Shown here piece after piece: positions 1 to 6,423 of a stretch of 21,016 nt of DNA. The number at the start of each line of letters is the position of its first letter. Positions within the stretch are counted from its first letter, which is position 1. Where the stretch lies: assembly GCA_964416755.1 (NCBI GenBank), contig CAYQFH010000042.1, forward strand, positions 1-21,016. The letters are read 5' to 3'. A program made the position numbers and the translations under genes. This stretch comes from Thiopontia sp964416755. GTDB lineage: Bacteria; Pseudomonadota; Gammaproteobacteria; GCF-002020875. The notes beneath the pieces were generated by a model. It did no database searches and was not told the DNA's origin. It worked only from the letters and a program-made list of their open reading frames with translations.

Positions 1-52
1 TCAGTTTAAGGTCATTATCCTTAACTGAGGTGTGCAGGGCTATTGAACCACG

Positions 53-523
53 CCATTCCACTATGGTGCTAGGAGCTGGGGCACAACAAGGAGAGTCATT
101 GCCAAATGCGAGTACGGCAGCAAAGGAGAGAACCTCCGCTTCATCGTAACCAGTCTCAAGGGCAATCCACAGCGGCTCTACGACAAGCTCTACTGTGCCC
201 GTGGAGAGATGGAGAACCGGATCAAGGAGCAGCAACTGGGGCTCTGGGCAGACCGTACCAGTGCCAGCGAGTGGTGGGCCAACCAGTGGAGAGTGTTACT
301 CTCTGGACTGGCCTACATCCTGATCAACCATATTCGTGCCACTGCTCTGAAAAAGACGGAACTGGCAAGGGCACAGGTCAGCACCATCCGACTGAAACTG
401 CTGAAGATCGGTGGCGTGATCATCAGGAACACCCGGCGCATCCATCTCCACCTTTCCAGCAGTTACCCATACAAGGAATTATTCCAATCGGTAGCTCATC
501 AGCTTCGCGCTCAGCCTGGATAA
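53..523 (+). pseudogene. IS1380-family transposase, C-terminal remnant
   Basis: The frame that includes the ATG at 209 can be read back to about position 53 and resembles the C-terminal part of IS1380-type DDE transposases. It has a segment like RRVIAKCEYGSKGENLRFIV, then the signature ENRIKEQQLGLWADRTSA around 209-265, and a closing basic RNTRRIHLHL motif typical of this family's end. Stop codons at 26 and 44 in the same frame, and the absence of the N-terminal and first catalytic parts inside the window, show that it is not a complete gene here. An IS200-type element follows within about 70 bases. The intact 5' part could lie outside the window, but the two upstream stops argue for decay. 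Family assignment is from remembered motifs. Confidence 0.75.
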
Positions 524-592
524 CCTCATTTCAGTGCTGCTGGGGAGGCATTAACAGTTTGACAGTGACGGGAGTCTCATAGTAACTCCAGA

Positions 593-616
593 GCGTGAGC
601 CGCCAAAGCATCACGC
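593..616 (+). repeat. Left-end hairpin upstream of IS200-type tnpA
   Basis: GCGTGA at 593-598 pairs with TCACGC at 611-616, and GC at 599-600 can pair with GC at 608-609 around a single bulged A. The hairpin lies just before the ribosome site AAGGAG (618-623) of the transposase. In IS200-type elements such a structure serves as the transposase recognition site and can limit translation. The role here is inferred. Confidence 0.5.
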
Positions 617-629
617 AAAGGAGAAGACT

Positions 630-1058
630 ATGAGACAAGTAGGGAGTTTAAATCACACTCGCTGGGAGTGTAAGTACCATGTGGTGTTCATTCCGAAGTA
701 CAGGAGGAAGATACTATATGGCCAGATACGGCAAGAGCTGGGAGAAGTGTTCCACCGGCTGGCGCGTCAGAAGGAGAGCTCAATAGAAGAAGGGCATGTG
801 ATGCTTGATCATGTGCACATGATGATATCGATTCCACCAAAGTATGCAGTATCGCAGGTGGTAGGGTTCATCAAAGGCAAGAGTGCAATCCATATAGCCA
901 GAACCTATCATGGAAGGAAGCGGAATTGTGTGGGGCATCACTTCTGGGCAAGAGGGTATTTCGTTTCAACAGTGGGACGAGATGAACAGGTAATCCGAGA
1001 ATACATTCGGCATCAAGAGGAAGAAAATCGCCGAACGGATGAATTAGACTTTGGTTGA
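630..1058 (+). CDS. tnpA: IS200/IS605-family HUH (Y1) transposase
   Basis: The 142-residue product matches single-domain Y1 transposases, which move single-stranded DNA by a 5'-phosphotyrosine intermediate. The metal-binding HUH pair is H61-V-H63 in LDHVHMMISIPP. The C-terminal helix carries REYIRHQEEE, with the likely nucleophile Tyr125 and the supporting Gln129. The N-terminal CKYHVVFIPKYRRK is also typical. Length is normal (about 130-155), and all catalytic residues are present, so the enzyme looks functional. The start is supported by AAGGAG seven bases upstream. No accessory tnpB gene is present, as in IS200 itself. It sits between IS1380 debris and the rimK operon and could be a recent insertion. 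Confidence 0.93.
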   Translation: MRQVGSLNHTRWECKYHVVFIPKYRRKILYGQIRQELGEVFHRLARQKESSIEEGHVMLDHVHMMISIPPKYAVSQVVGFIKGKSAIHIARTYHGRKRNCVGHHFWARGYFVSTVGRDEQVIREYIRHQEEENRRTDELDFG

Positions 1059-1132
1059 GCGCCCCTTTTAGGGGCTCAAGGAGCCACAGGCTCCGTTGAT
1101 ATTGCCGCTTCGAGCGGCTCACAAAATGAAAG

Positions 1133-1151
1133 CCCCCAGCTTTGCCGGGGG
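1133..1151 (+). repeat. Right-end hairpin of IS200-type element
   Basis: CCCCC at 1133-1137 pairs with GGGGG at 1147-1151. After an A/C mismatch, GC pairs with GC around a TTT loop. An imperfect palindrome of this form just inside the 3' end is characteristic of IS200/IS605 elements and is bound by TnpA. It is not followed by a T-run, so it is a poor candidate for a terminator. Confidence 0.55.
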
Positions 1152-1275
1152 ATGGTTACTCCTTTCGTCTGCTACTCTTCAATGGCGGCTATCTGTACTA
1201 ACACCAGACTTTTTTCGTAGAGTAGCAAGAGAGGGAAACAGCCTGATCTTCCGAAGAGCGAAAATCCAGAAAATT

Positions 1276-2670
1276 TTATCGCTCCACTTTCGGCTGCCAC
1301 TTCAGTTTCTTCTCGATCGAACCAATCATCATCCCGGCCACATCCTTGCCGGTCGCACCCTCAATTCCTTCCAATCCTGGCGAGGAGTTAACCTCCAACA
1401 ATTGCGGTCCACTTTTTGAACGGATGATATCAACACCAGCCACCTTCAACCCCAACACCCGTGCCGCCTTCACCGCCAGCGCCCGCTCCTTCGGTGTGAT
1501 TTTTACAATCGACGCAGTACCACCCTGATGGATATTGGCACGGAACTCACCTGGCGCCGCCTCACGCTGAATTGAGGCCACTACTTTGCCATCGATGACA
1601 AAACAGCGCAGATCCTTCCCCTCCGCCTCTTTGACAAACTTCTGCACGAGCAGATTGGCCCGTAGCGCCTTGAAGGCATTGATCACACTCTCTCCCGCCT
1701 TCTTGGTCTCAGCCAGCACCACGCCTCGCCCTTGCGTTCCTTCCAGTAGTTTCACGATCAACGGGGCACCATCAACCATATCGATCAGGTCGTTGGTATC
1801 CATCGGCGAGTTGGCGAATCCGGTAGTCGGGATGCTGATCCCGCTCTGCACCATCAACTGCAGTGAGAAGAGCTTGTCCCGCGACTGGGTAATCGCAGAG
1901 GAAGAGTTGATGGTGTAGACCCCCATACTCTCAAACTGTCGCGCCAGTGCGCAGCCGTAGAAAGTGGCGCTGGGGCGGATACGGGTGATGATCGCATCCA
2001 GATCATTGAGCACCTTGCCTCCACGATAATGGACCTCCGGATTCTCCGCATCCAGCTTCATGTAACACTGCTTGATGTTGAGAAAGACCATCTCATGACC
2101 ACGCTCTTCGCCCGCCTCCATGATGCGGCGGTTGCTGTAGAGCTCAGCATTGCTGGCAAGCAATCCGATCTTCAGCCCGGTACGCTTCTCCTTCTGCTTG
2201 CGCCCATACCACTCATCCAGCTGCTCCTTGTTGATCTCCCCCTGTTCAAAGCTTGCAGAGGGGTCAACCAGAATACGACCATTCATCGCCTGTCGCCCCA
2301 ACAACATGCGGTACCCCATCGAGTCACGGTTGGCGAGGGTCAGCTCTATCTCCCAGATCTCACCACCCAGTTTCAGCTCGGCACGGATAACAAAACGGGT
2401 CTGAGAGACACCACTGGAGCTCTTGACCCGACGTTTGTCGACCACCGGGCATTCACAACGCACCAGTGTCTTGCGATTATTCTCTAGCGGGTAGACATCA
2501 AAACTGACCCATGGCTCACCATCACGCTTGAACTGCTGGATATTTGAGGCATGGATCGATGAGGTCTTGGCCCCTGAATCGACCCGTGCCTTGATTGCCG
2601 GAATCGCCAATCCTGGAAAGGCACACCACTCCTGACTGCCAACCACCATCTTCTCATCGATTGAGGTCAT
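1276..2670 (-). CDS. rimK: RimB-RimK fusion: retropepsin-like protease domain + ATP-grasp glutamate ligase
   Basis: The 464-residue protein joins two domains. Residues about 8-150 match the RimB/'ATP-dependent zinc protease' family, with a retropepsin-like active-site motif DSGAKTSS at 31-38 and a MLLGRQAM segment near 122-129. From about 166 onward (KIGLLASNAELYSNRRI) it matches RimK, an ATP-grasp ligase that adds glutamates to the C-terminus of ribosomal protein S6 or to related substrates. LLEGTQGRGVVL (308-319) and LLEVNSSPGLEGIE (424-437) supply nucleotide and metal-binding residues, including Glu426 and Asn428. A free-standing RimK is about 300 residues, so the extra length is the protease domain. 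It is the last gene of gcvR-def-rimK, 12 bases after def. The substrate is uncertain because rpsF is not nearby. Confidence 0.9.
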   Translation of the reverse strand: MTSIDEKMVVGSQEWCAFPGLAIPAIKARVDSGAKTSSIHASNIQQFKRDGEPWVSFDVYPLENNRKTLVRCECPVVDKRRVKSSSGVSQTRFVIRAELKLGGEIWEIELTLANRDSMGYRMLLGRQAMNGRILVDPSASFEQGEINKEQLDEWYGRKQKEKRTGLKIGLLASNAELYSNRRIMEAGEERGHEMVFLNIKQCYMKLDAENPEVHYRGGKVLNDLDAIITRIRPSATFYGCALARQFESMGVYTINSSSAITQSRDKLFSLQLMVQSGISIPTTGFANSPMDTNDLIDMVDGAPLIVKLLEGTQGRGVVLAETKKAGESVINAFKALRANLLVQKFVKEAEGKDLRCFVIDGKVVASIQREAAPGEFRANIHQGGTASIVKITPKERALAVKAARVLGLKVAGVDIIRSKSGPQLLEVNSSPGLEGIEGATGKDVAGMMIGSIEKKLKWQPKVER

Positions 2671-2682
2671 AACCGCTCCTCG

Positions 2683-3189
2683 TCACCTGTTTTTACGTTG
2701 AAATAGATCAGTTCTGCGACTCACCAGGCGGTCGAGAAAGAGCAGTCCATCAAGATGATCGACCTCATGCTGAATCGCACGCGCCTCAAATCCCTCACTC
2801 TCAAACTCATGTGTTTCCCCCCACTCATCCTGTGCCGTAAAGCTGATCTTGGTGGCGCGTATCACATTGCCGGTATAGTCCGGTACCGACATACACCCCT
2901 CACGCCCCAGCTCAAATCCATCCCACTCAGTGATCTCTGGATTAATCAGCACCATACGTCCCTGGTTGGGCACCGGCTTCTTCTTTTTGCCTCGGGTCAT
3001 GCCGGTCAGATCAACAATACAGAGACGTTGATTACAACCAACCTGCGGCGCAGCAATACCGATACCGCCAGGCTGGGTACGCATGAATGCTTCCAGTTCT
3101 GAGACGAAACTACGTAACACATCATCAAATTGCTCAACGGCCTCACACTCTTTCTTCAGCCGCTCATCCGGGTAGGTGAGAATCTCCAT
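2683..3189 (-). CDS. def: Peptide deformylase
   Basis: This 168-residue cytoplasmic metalloenzyme removes the formyl group from the N-terminal methionine of nascent proteins. All three family motifs are visible: GIGIAAPQVG (motif 1, near 42-51), EGCMSVPDY (motif 2, with the metal-ligand cysteine; usual form EGCLS) and QHEVDHLDG (motif 3, HExxH with two metal-ligand histidines and the catalytic glutamate). The length is normal. The start lies only 4 bases after the gcvR stop, so the two are probably translationally coupled, and rimK follows 12 bases downstream. This is not the common fmt-def arrangement. The protein may be the only deformylase or a second copy; the window cannot tell. Confidence 0.95.
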   Translation of the reverse strand: MEILTYPDERLKKECEAVEQFDDVLRSFVSELEAFMRTQPGGIGIAAPQVGCNQRLCIVDLTGMTRGKKKKPVPNQGRMVLINPEITEWDGFELGREGCMSVPDYTGNVIRATKISFTAQDEWGETHEFESEGFEARAIQHEVDHLDGLLFLDRLVSRRTDLFQRKNR

Positions 3190-3193
3190 GCTC

Positions 3194-3715
3194 TTAACCG
3201 ATCAGTGTCTCGATCTCTTCCACCCGGAATTCAATATTTTCCGACAGCGGCTCCAGTGCCTTGTGGATGACCTCGTCACCCTGATGCGCCACCCCCTCAA
3301 TCAGCAGGATATAGATCGGTGCCACTTCACTACCCGCCACCTGTGAATCGAGGTCAGTCACATCAAACCCCACCTCAGCCAAAGCGCCGGTCACTTGGGC
3401 GACAATACCGGGACGATCTGCGCCATGTACCACTACCCGCAGATCGGGGATCTGGTGCTGGTGCAATCCAGGATCAATTGCATCGACATGGAGATGGAGT
3501 CCCAACTTCCCGGTGACAGGTGCCAACACCTCATCCAACAGCCCCCGGCTCCCCTCCACCTCAACCATCATCATGATGGTGAAGTTGCAACCAAGTCGCA
3601 TCATTGTGGCCTCACCCAGTGCAGCTCCCGCCTCGAAAAGCGCTTCCGTTACCTGCGCAACAATCCCTGGCTGGTCTCTGCCGACCAGTGACATCATGTA
3701 CCAGTTTCCACCCAT
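3194..3715 (-). CDS. gcvR: ACT-domain regulator, GcvR-like
   Basis: The 173-residue protein has two ACT domains. One starts at residue 5 (YMMSLVGRDQPGIVAQV), and the second starts near 92 (RVVVHGADRPGIVAQVTGAL). Each shows the DxPGIVA glycine-rich turn that binds small ligands such as amino acids. The architecture and length match GcvR, which in E. coli antagonises GcvA at the glycine-cleavage operon. The open frame extends 22 codons further upstream, but the chosen ATG is preceded by AAGGGGTGGAG at good spacing and begins right at the ACT fold. It is the first gene of a three-gene operon with def and rimK. No gcvA or gcvTHP is in view, so the regulatory target is inferred by family only. Confidence 0.82.
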   Translation of the reverse strand: MGGNWYMMSLVGRDQPGIVAQVTEALFEAGAALGEATMMRLGCNFTIMMMVEVEGSRGLLDEVLAPVTGKLGLHLHVDAIDPGLHQHQIPDLRVVVHGADRPGIVAQVTGALAEVGFDVTDLDSQVAGSEVAPIYILLIEGVAHQGDEVIHKALEPLSENIEFRVEEIETLIG

Positions 3716-3813
3716 CGCTCCACCCCTTGTATTTATATCACCACCACATTTTCCGTAGCGCAAACATAACACACACAACAACCTCTACAGGTCTGTTTTT
3801 TGGATAGCTGAAA

Positions 3814-3921
3814 TCAGTATATCAAGCCCAAACCATAGATTGTATCCGGGCTTGAAATATGAACGGCAATGAAATTTTGCAGCTGATGGCCAAACTGATC
3901 CCATACCTCTTCAATTTCCAC
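3814..3921 (-). pseudogene. Truncated ECF sigma factor N-terminus (SigZ-like relic)
   Basis: A 35-codon frame starts at GTG (3921) with the ribosome site CAGGAG 5 bases upstream. Its first 25 residues (VEIEEVWDQFGHQLQNFIAV...) resemble the N-terminus of SigZ-type ECF sigma factors, which begin with an IExxWxxFxxxLxxFI pattern. The similarity stops after about SSPDT, where region 2 should continue (DLLQDVF), and a few unrelated residues lead to a stop. A full SigZ is about 180 residues. The breakpoint lies in an 8-bp inverted repeat (3822-3855). The rest of 3716-4057 shows no other gene, only the promoter regions expected for the divergent gcvR and CopZ-like genes. The identification rests on a short match recalled from memory. 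Confidence 0.45.
3822..3855. repeat. 8-bp perfect inverted repeat at the sigma-factor break
   Basis: TCAAGCCC at 3822-3829 is the exact reverse complement of GGGCTTGA at 3848-3855, with an 18-base loop. It coincides with the point where the SigZ-like reading frame loses its similarity. It could be a deletion or recombination scar or a weak hairpin. There is no adjacent T-run on either strand, so a terminator role is unlikely. Confidence 0.5.
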
Positions 3922-4057
3922 ATTTTCTCCTGCTATTTGGAATGAAACACAACTTCTACTGTCACTATAGACGAGCAATACAGAAAAAAGATGCATCTAT
4001 TTTCAAAATTGCGCGTCTTTCAATGATGTATTGTTTGGCTAACCTTCGGAGATCATC

Positions 4058-4585
4058 ATGATCCAAACCACCATCCCATCCACAACATCCTGTGACTGTG
4101 GAAGCAGTCAACCCCGTTCCACCATTTCTTGCCCTTGCTGCAACCGGAAAGGTGTTGAGGTCAAATTGGTCACTCCGCAACACACCCTGAGAAAGAGTAT
4201 TGCTGTAATACTGGACTCAACACAACAATACCACTTCTGTGAAAATCCAGGTTGTGATCTCGTCTATTACAACACTACAGACAGCCATCGGTTCACAGTG
4301 GATGATCTCAAGAACCGCGTTACCCTCAAGGATGAGTCCCCAGATACGCCTCTCTGCTACTGCTTCAAGGTGCTCAAACAGCGTGCATTGGAAGAGATTG
4401 CCAGAACTGGAACCACCGATGTGATCCGCACAATCCAGAACAAGATGAAACCCGGACAAAGCTGCTTTTGTGAAAAGTCGAACCCGAGAGGGGATTGTTG
4501 TACTGGAGACATCGCAACCTGGTTGCAGCAGCAGCCTATTGAACGGGATTCAGCAAGTCATTCCAGCAGTGGGTGCTGTGGTTAA
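4058..4585 (+). CDS. CopZ-type Fe-S/zinc-binding metallochaperone, no HMA domain
   Basis: This 175-residue, cysteine-rich cytoplasmic protein resembles the N-terminal part of Archaeoglobus CopZ. A zinc-ribbon-like segment carries C12-x-C14, C25-x-C27-C28 and the HFCENPGCDLVYY motif (C61, C66). A BFD-like [2Fe-2S] segment carries LCYCFKVLKQ (C100, C102) and SCFCEKSNPRGDCCTGD (C136, C138, C147, C148). Archaeal CopZ continues into a copper-binding HMA domain with an MxCxxC loop; here the chain instead ends in a short serine-rich tail closing with SSGCCG, a possible minimal metal site. Such proteins hand metal to exporters or reductases; the metal is unknown. GGAG lies about eight bases before the ATG. 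It stands alone, convergent with the hemerythrin gene, with a sigma-factor relic upstream. Confidence 0.75.
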   Translation: MIQTTIPSTTSCDCGSSQPRSTISCPCCNRKGVEVKLVTPQHTLRKSIAVILDSTQQYHFCENPGCDLVYYNTTDSHRFTVDDLKNRVTLKDESPDTPLCYCFKVLKQRALEEIARTGTTDVIRTIQNKMKPGQSCFCEKSNPRGDCCTGDIATWLQQQPIERDSASHSSSGCCG

Positions 4586-4655
4586 GAAACTGGTAACCCA
4601 CTCGAGGCGGCCATTATCAGTAATCAGCATCCATTTCATGTTGACCGCTCAATGA

Positions 4656-5096
4656 TCAACTTTTTACAGACATGTAGCCCTTGTAGCGTTGATCATCCGA
4701 TTGTATATGCGTGCTGTTCCATGAGTACAGCACTTGCAACAGTTCTGGCTGGAGAATGTTATTATCGATTGAGCGTTGGATCAAAGCAGGTATGGTGTCT
4801 CGATAGCCATCATGTGCTGCTTTGTGTTGATCAAGATCAGGGTAGTTGACTCGCGCCAGGATAGCCTCTTCTCTGGATAGATGCTCAAAAAACAGAGTCT
4901 GGAATGTAGGCAGGTATCGAACTGCCATCTCTTGAATATCAGTATCTGGATTGTTTGCACAATCGATGATTGCATTGATGGAATAGACCAATTTTTTGTG
5001 TTGTGCATCCATCTCCGGGTGGCTCACGGAGAGACCCTCATTCCACTCCAGATTCTCAAATTTATCCATGATTTGGTTTTTTGCTGTATTGCTCAT
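4656..5096 (-). CDS. Bacteriohemerythrin (complete iron-ligand set)
   Basis: This 146-residue four-helix di-iron protein belongs to the hemerythrin family, which binds oxygen (or NO) reversibly in the cytoplasm. With the start used here, the diagnostic ligands are all present: His33 in EMDAQHKKL, His72 and Glu76 in HLSREE, His91 and His95 in DLDQHKAAH, His130 and Asp135 in HIQSDD. This is the full 5-His/2-carboxylate site. The frame opens earlier at 5138, adding 14 residues; AGGA nine bases before the chosen ATG makes 5096 slightly better, but 5138 is possible. It follows the STAS-like gene on the same strand and is probably cotranscribed with it. Roles in oxygen delivery or sensing are inferred from the family. 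Confidence 0.9.
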   Translation of the reverse strand: MSNTAKNQIMDKFENLEWNEGLSVSHPEMDAQHKKLVYSINAIIDCANNPDTDIQEMAVRYLPTFQTLFFEHLSREEAILARVNYPDLDQHKAAHDGYRDTIPALIQRSIDNNILQPELLQVLYSWNSTHIQSDDQRYKGYMSVKS

Positions 5097-5175
5097 GGTG
5101 CTTAATCCTGACTCTCTCACATTAACCGGCTGTCCCATACAAAACCTGTAAAACCCTACAGGATAAACCTCAACC

Positions 5176-5544
5176 TTACTGCTTTCGTACCCATTCCAAA
5201 GCCAACTGTCGATTTGAAAAACATTTCATGCTCCACGGAAACTCTCTGGGTATATCACTCAAGGTATCGACCACTCGCTTACTATTTGAGCTGTAAACAA
5301 TCACGGCAATGGCTTTCAGTTCTGGAAGTGAGCCCAGGATGAATTGAGCATCTGGTGCAATTGAGTAGGAATTGATTCGATTGACCAGTATTGAGAATGG
5401 GGTCTCAAGATTGTCAAACCACCAATTGTGGAGCTTCGTCACCATTGCAACATCTAACTCCTGACCTTGGTCTACGATCAGTTCTGCAATATGAGCATCC
5501 AATCTGATTAAAGTGGCAAACGGTAATCTGTGTTCCTCTTCCAT
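5176..5544 (-). CDS. Small STAS/SpoIIAA-like protein of unknown function
   Basis: The 122-residue soluble protein has an alternating pattern of hydrophobic strands and amphipathic helices: IAELIVDQG, then PFSILVNRINSYSIAPDAQ around 49-67, KAIAVIVYSSNS around 76-87, and a closing FSNRQLALEWVRK. This layout resembles the STAS/SpoIIAA-like single-domain proteins common in Bacteroidetes and some proteobacteria, where a strand-loop-helix forms a protein-interaction face. There are no signal peptide, membrane segment or catalytic motif. The ATG at 5544 has no clear ribosome site. It is followed by the hemerythrin gene 37-79 bases downstream, depending on that start. The family call rests on overall pattern, and no specific function can be given. 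Confidence 0.65.
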   Translation of the reverse strand: MEEEHRLPFATLIRLDAHIAELIVDQGQELDVAMVTKLHNWWFDNLETPFSILVNRINSYSIAPDAQFILGSLPELKAIAVIVYSSNSKRVVDTLSDIPREFPWSMKCFSNRQLALEWVRKQ

Positions 5545-5623
5545 GCCAAACTAAGTATGTAGAAACTGATTACAACAATCAATATCAGCAAGATGAAACA
5601 TTCTGTAACAATTAACAGTTTTT

Positions 5624-5653
5624 TGCATATTCCTTGTGTTCAGCGCTGGTCAA
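5624..5653 (-). promoter_or_regulatory. Possible sigma-70 promoter for the STAS-like/hemerythrin pair
   Basis: On the minus strand, TTGACC (5653-5648) and TATGCA (5629-5624) are separated by 18 bases, about 80 bases before the ATG at 5544. They lie in the AT-rich gap after pgeF, where a new transcript should start. The -10 matches only four of six consensus bases. Confidence 0.3.
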
Positions 5654-5682
5654 AGACAGTTAACATGGATCTATCGATTGTG

Positions 5683-6417
5683 TCACTCAATCCAGATCAA
5701 GGTGGCAAACCTGCCTGTCACCCCATCCCGTCGATAAGAGAAGAAGCGTTGATCGCCATAAGTGTCCCACTCCCCACCGTAAACCGCCTCTACCCCGATC
5801 TGCTGTAGACGCAGTTTGGCCAGATCAACCATTGATGCAAACCAGCGTCCATCAGGAGATGGAGTAAAACAGCCCTCAGCACGTGCATCTTGCTGACAGA
5901 AAATCTCTCTCACCTCTTCTCCCACCTCATAGGAAGACTGAGCAATGGCGGGGCCAATCCAGACCAACATCTCCTCTCGTGAATTCCCGAAACGCTGCAC
6001 TCCCTGTGCCACCACCCCTGCAGCCAGTCCACGCCATCCAGCATGCAGCGCCGCCACCTGATCTCCACTGCGATTGGTCAGCAAGATCGGCAAGCAGTCT
6101 GCGGTGAGCACTGCACATGGCACCTGTGGTTGCGTTGACCAACAACCATCCGCCATCGGAATCTCGGCCAGTTCAAATGGAGTCTCTATCACCGTGGTGC
6201 CATGTACCTGATTAAGCCATTGCGGTTGCTGCTGCAGCCCTGTCTGTTGCTGAAGCTGCTGACGATGCACAATGACTTGCTCCTCTTCATCTCCTACATG
6301 GGTTGCCAGATTGAAACCATCATACGGGGATTGACTATTCCCTCCCTCTCGGGTGGTGACCCAGGTACGCACCGATGATGGCGCAGGCCACTTTGCCTCA
6401 AATCCATTCACAATCAA
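5683..6417 (-). CDS. pgeF: Peptidoglycan editing factor / purine nucleoside phosphorylase-type (YfiH family)
   Basis: The 244-residue YfiH/laccase-domain protein carries the three zinc ligands of the family: His72 in NQVHG, Cys108 in LTADCLP and His125 in ALHAGWRG. Members were long annotated as polyphenol oxidases. E. coli PgeF prevents misincorporation of non-canonical residues into muropeptides, and homologues act on purine nucleosides. The length (about 240) is normal, and the C-terminus (RDGVTGRFATLIWIE) matches the usual TGR/AxLIW ending. The start lies 6 bases after the rluD stop, reproducing the E. coli rluD-pgeF arrangement, so the pair is probably one transcript. The exact substrate here is not determinable. 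Confidence 0.93.
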   Translation of the reverse strand: MIVNGFEAKWPAPSSVRTWVTTREGGNSQSPYDGFNLATHVGDEEEQVIVHRQQLQQQTGLQQQPQWLNQVHGTTVIETPFELAEIPMADGCWSTQPQVPCAVLTADCLPILLTNRSGDQVAALHAGWRGLAAGVVAQGVQRFGNSREEMLVWIGPAIAQSSYEVGEEVREIFCQQDARAEGCFTPSPDGRWFASMVDLAKLRLQQIGVEAVYGGEWDTYGDQRFFSYRRDGVTGRFATLIWIE

Positions 6418-6423
6418 TGCACC

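Larger units (their letters stand above)
571..1160 (+). mobile_element. IS200/IS605-type insertion sequence (approximate ends)
   Basis: A Y1 transposase gene (630-1058) is flanked by structures expected of IS200-type elements. Upstream is a bulged hairpin at 593-616. Downstream is a mismatched GC-rich hairpin at 1133-1151, followed by GGATGGTTACT, which resembles common right ends of the family. Further short hairpins lie at 1060-1076, 1081-1095 and 1104-1116. No terminal inverted repeats or target duplications are expected for this class, so the exact cleavage points cannot be fixed from one copy, and the stated ends are estimates. Confidence 0.6.

Noticed and set aside
106..582. 158-codon frame over the IS1380 remnant
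   Set aside because: The biased composition looks like an out-of-frame reading; the neighbouring frame carries the recognisable transposase motifs.
1256..1284. GAGCGA/TCGCTC hairpin at the end of rimK
   Set aside because: Six pairs with a 17-base AT-rich loop and no T-run on the minus strand; too weak to call a terminator.
3395..3807. Several plus-strand frames opposite gcvR
   Set aside because: Antisense to a clear two-ACT-domain gene, no ribosome sites and no recognisable motifs.
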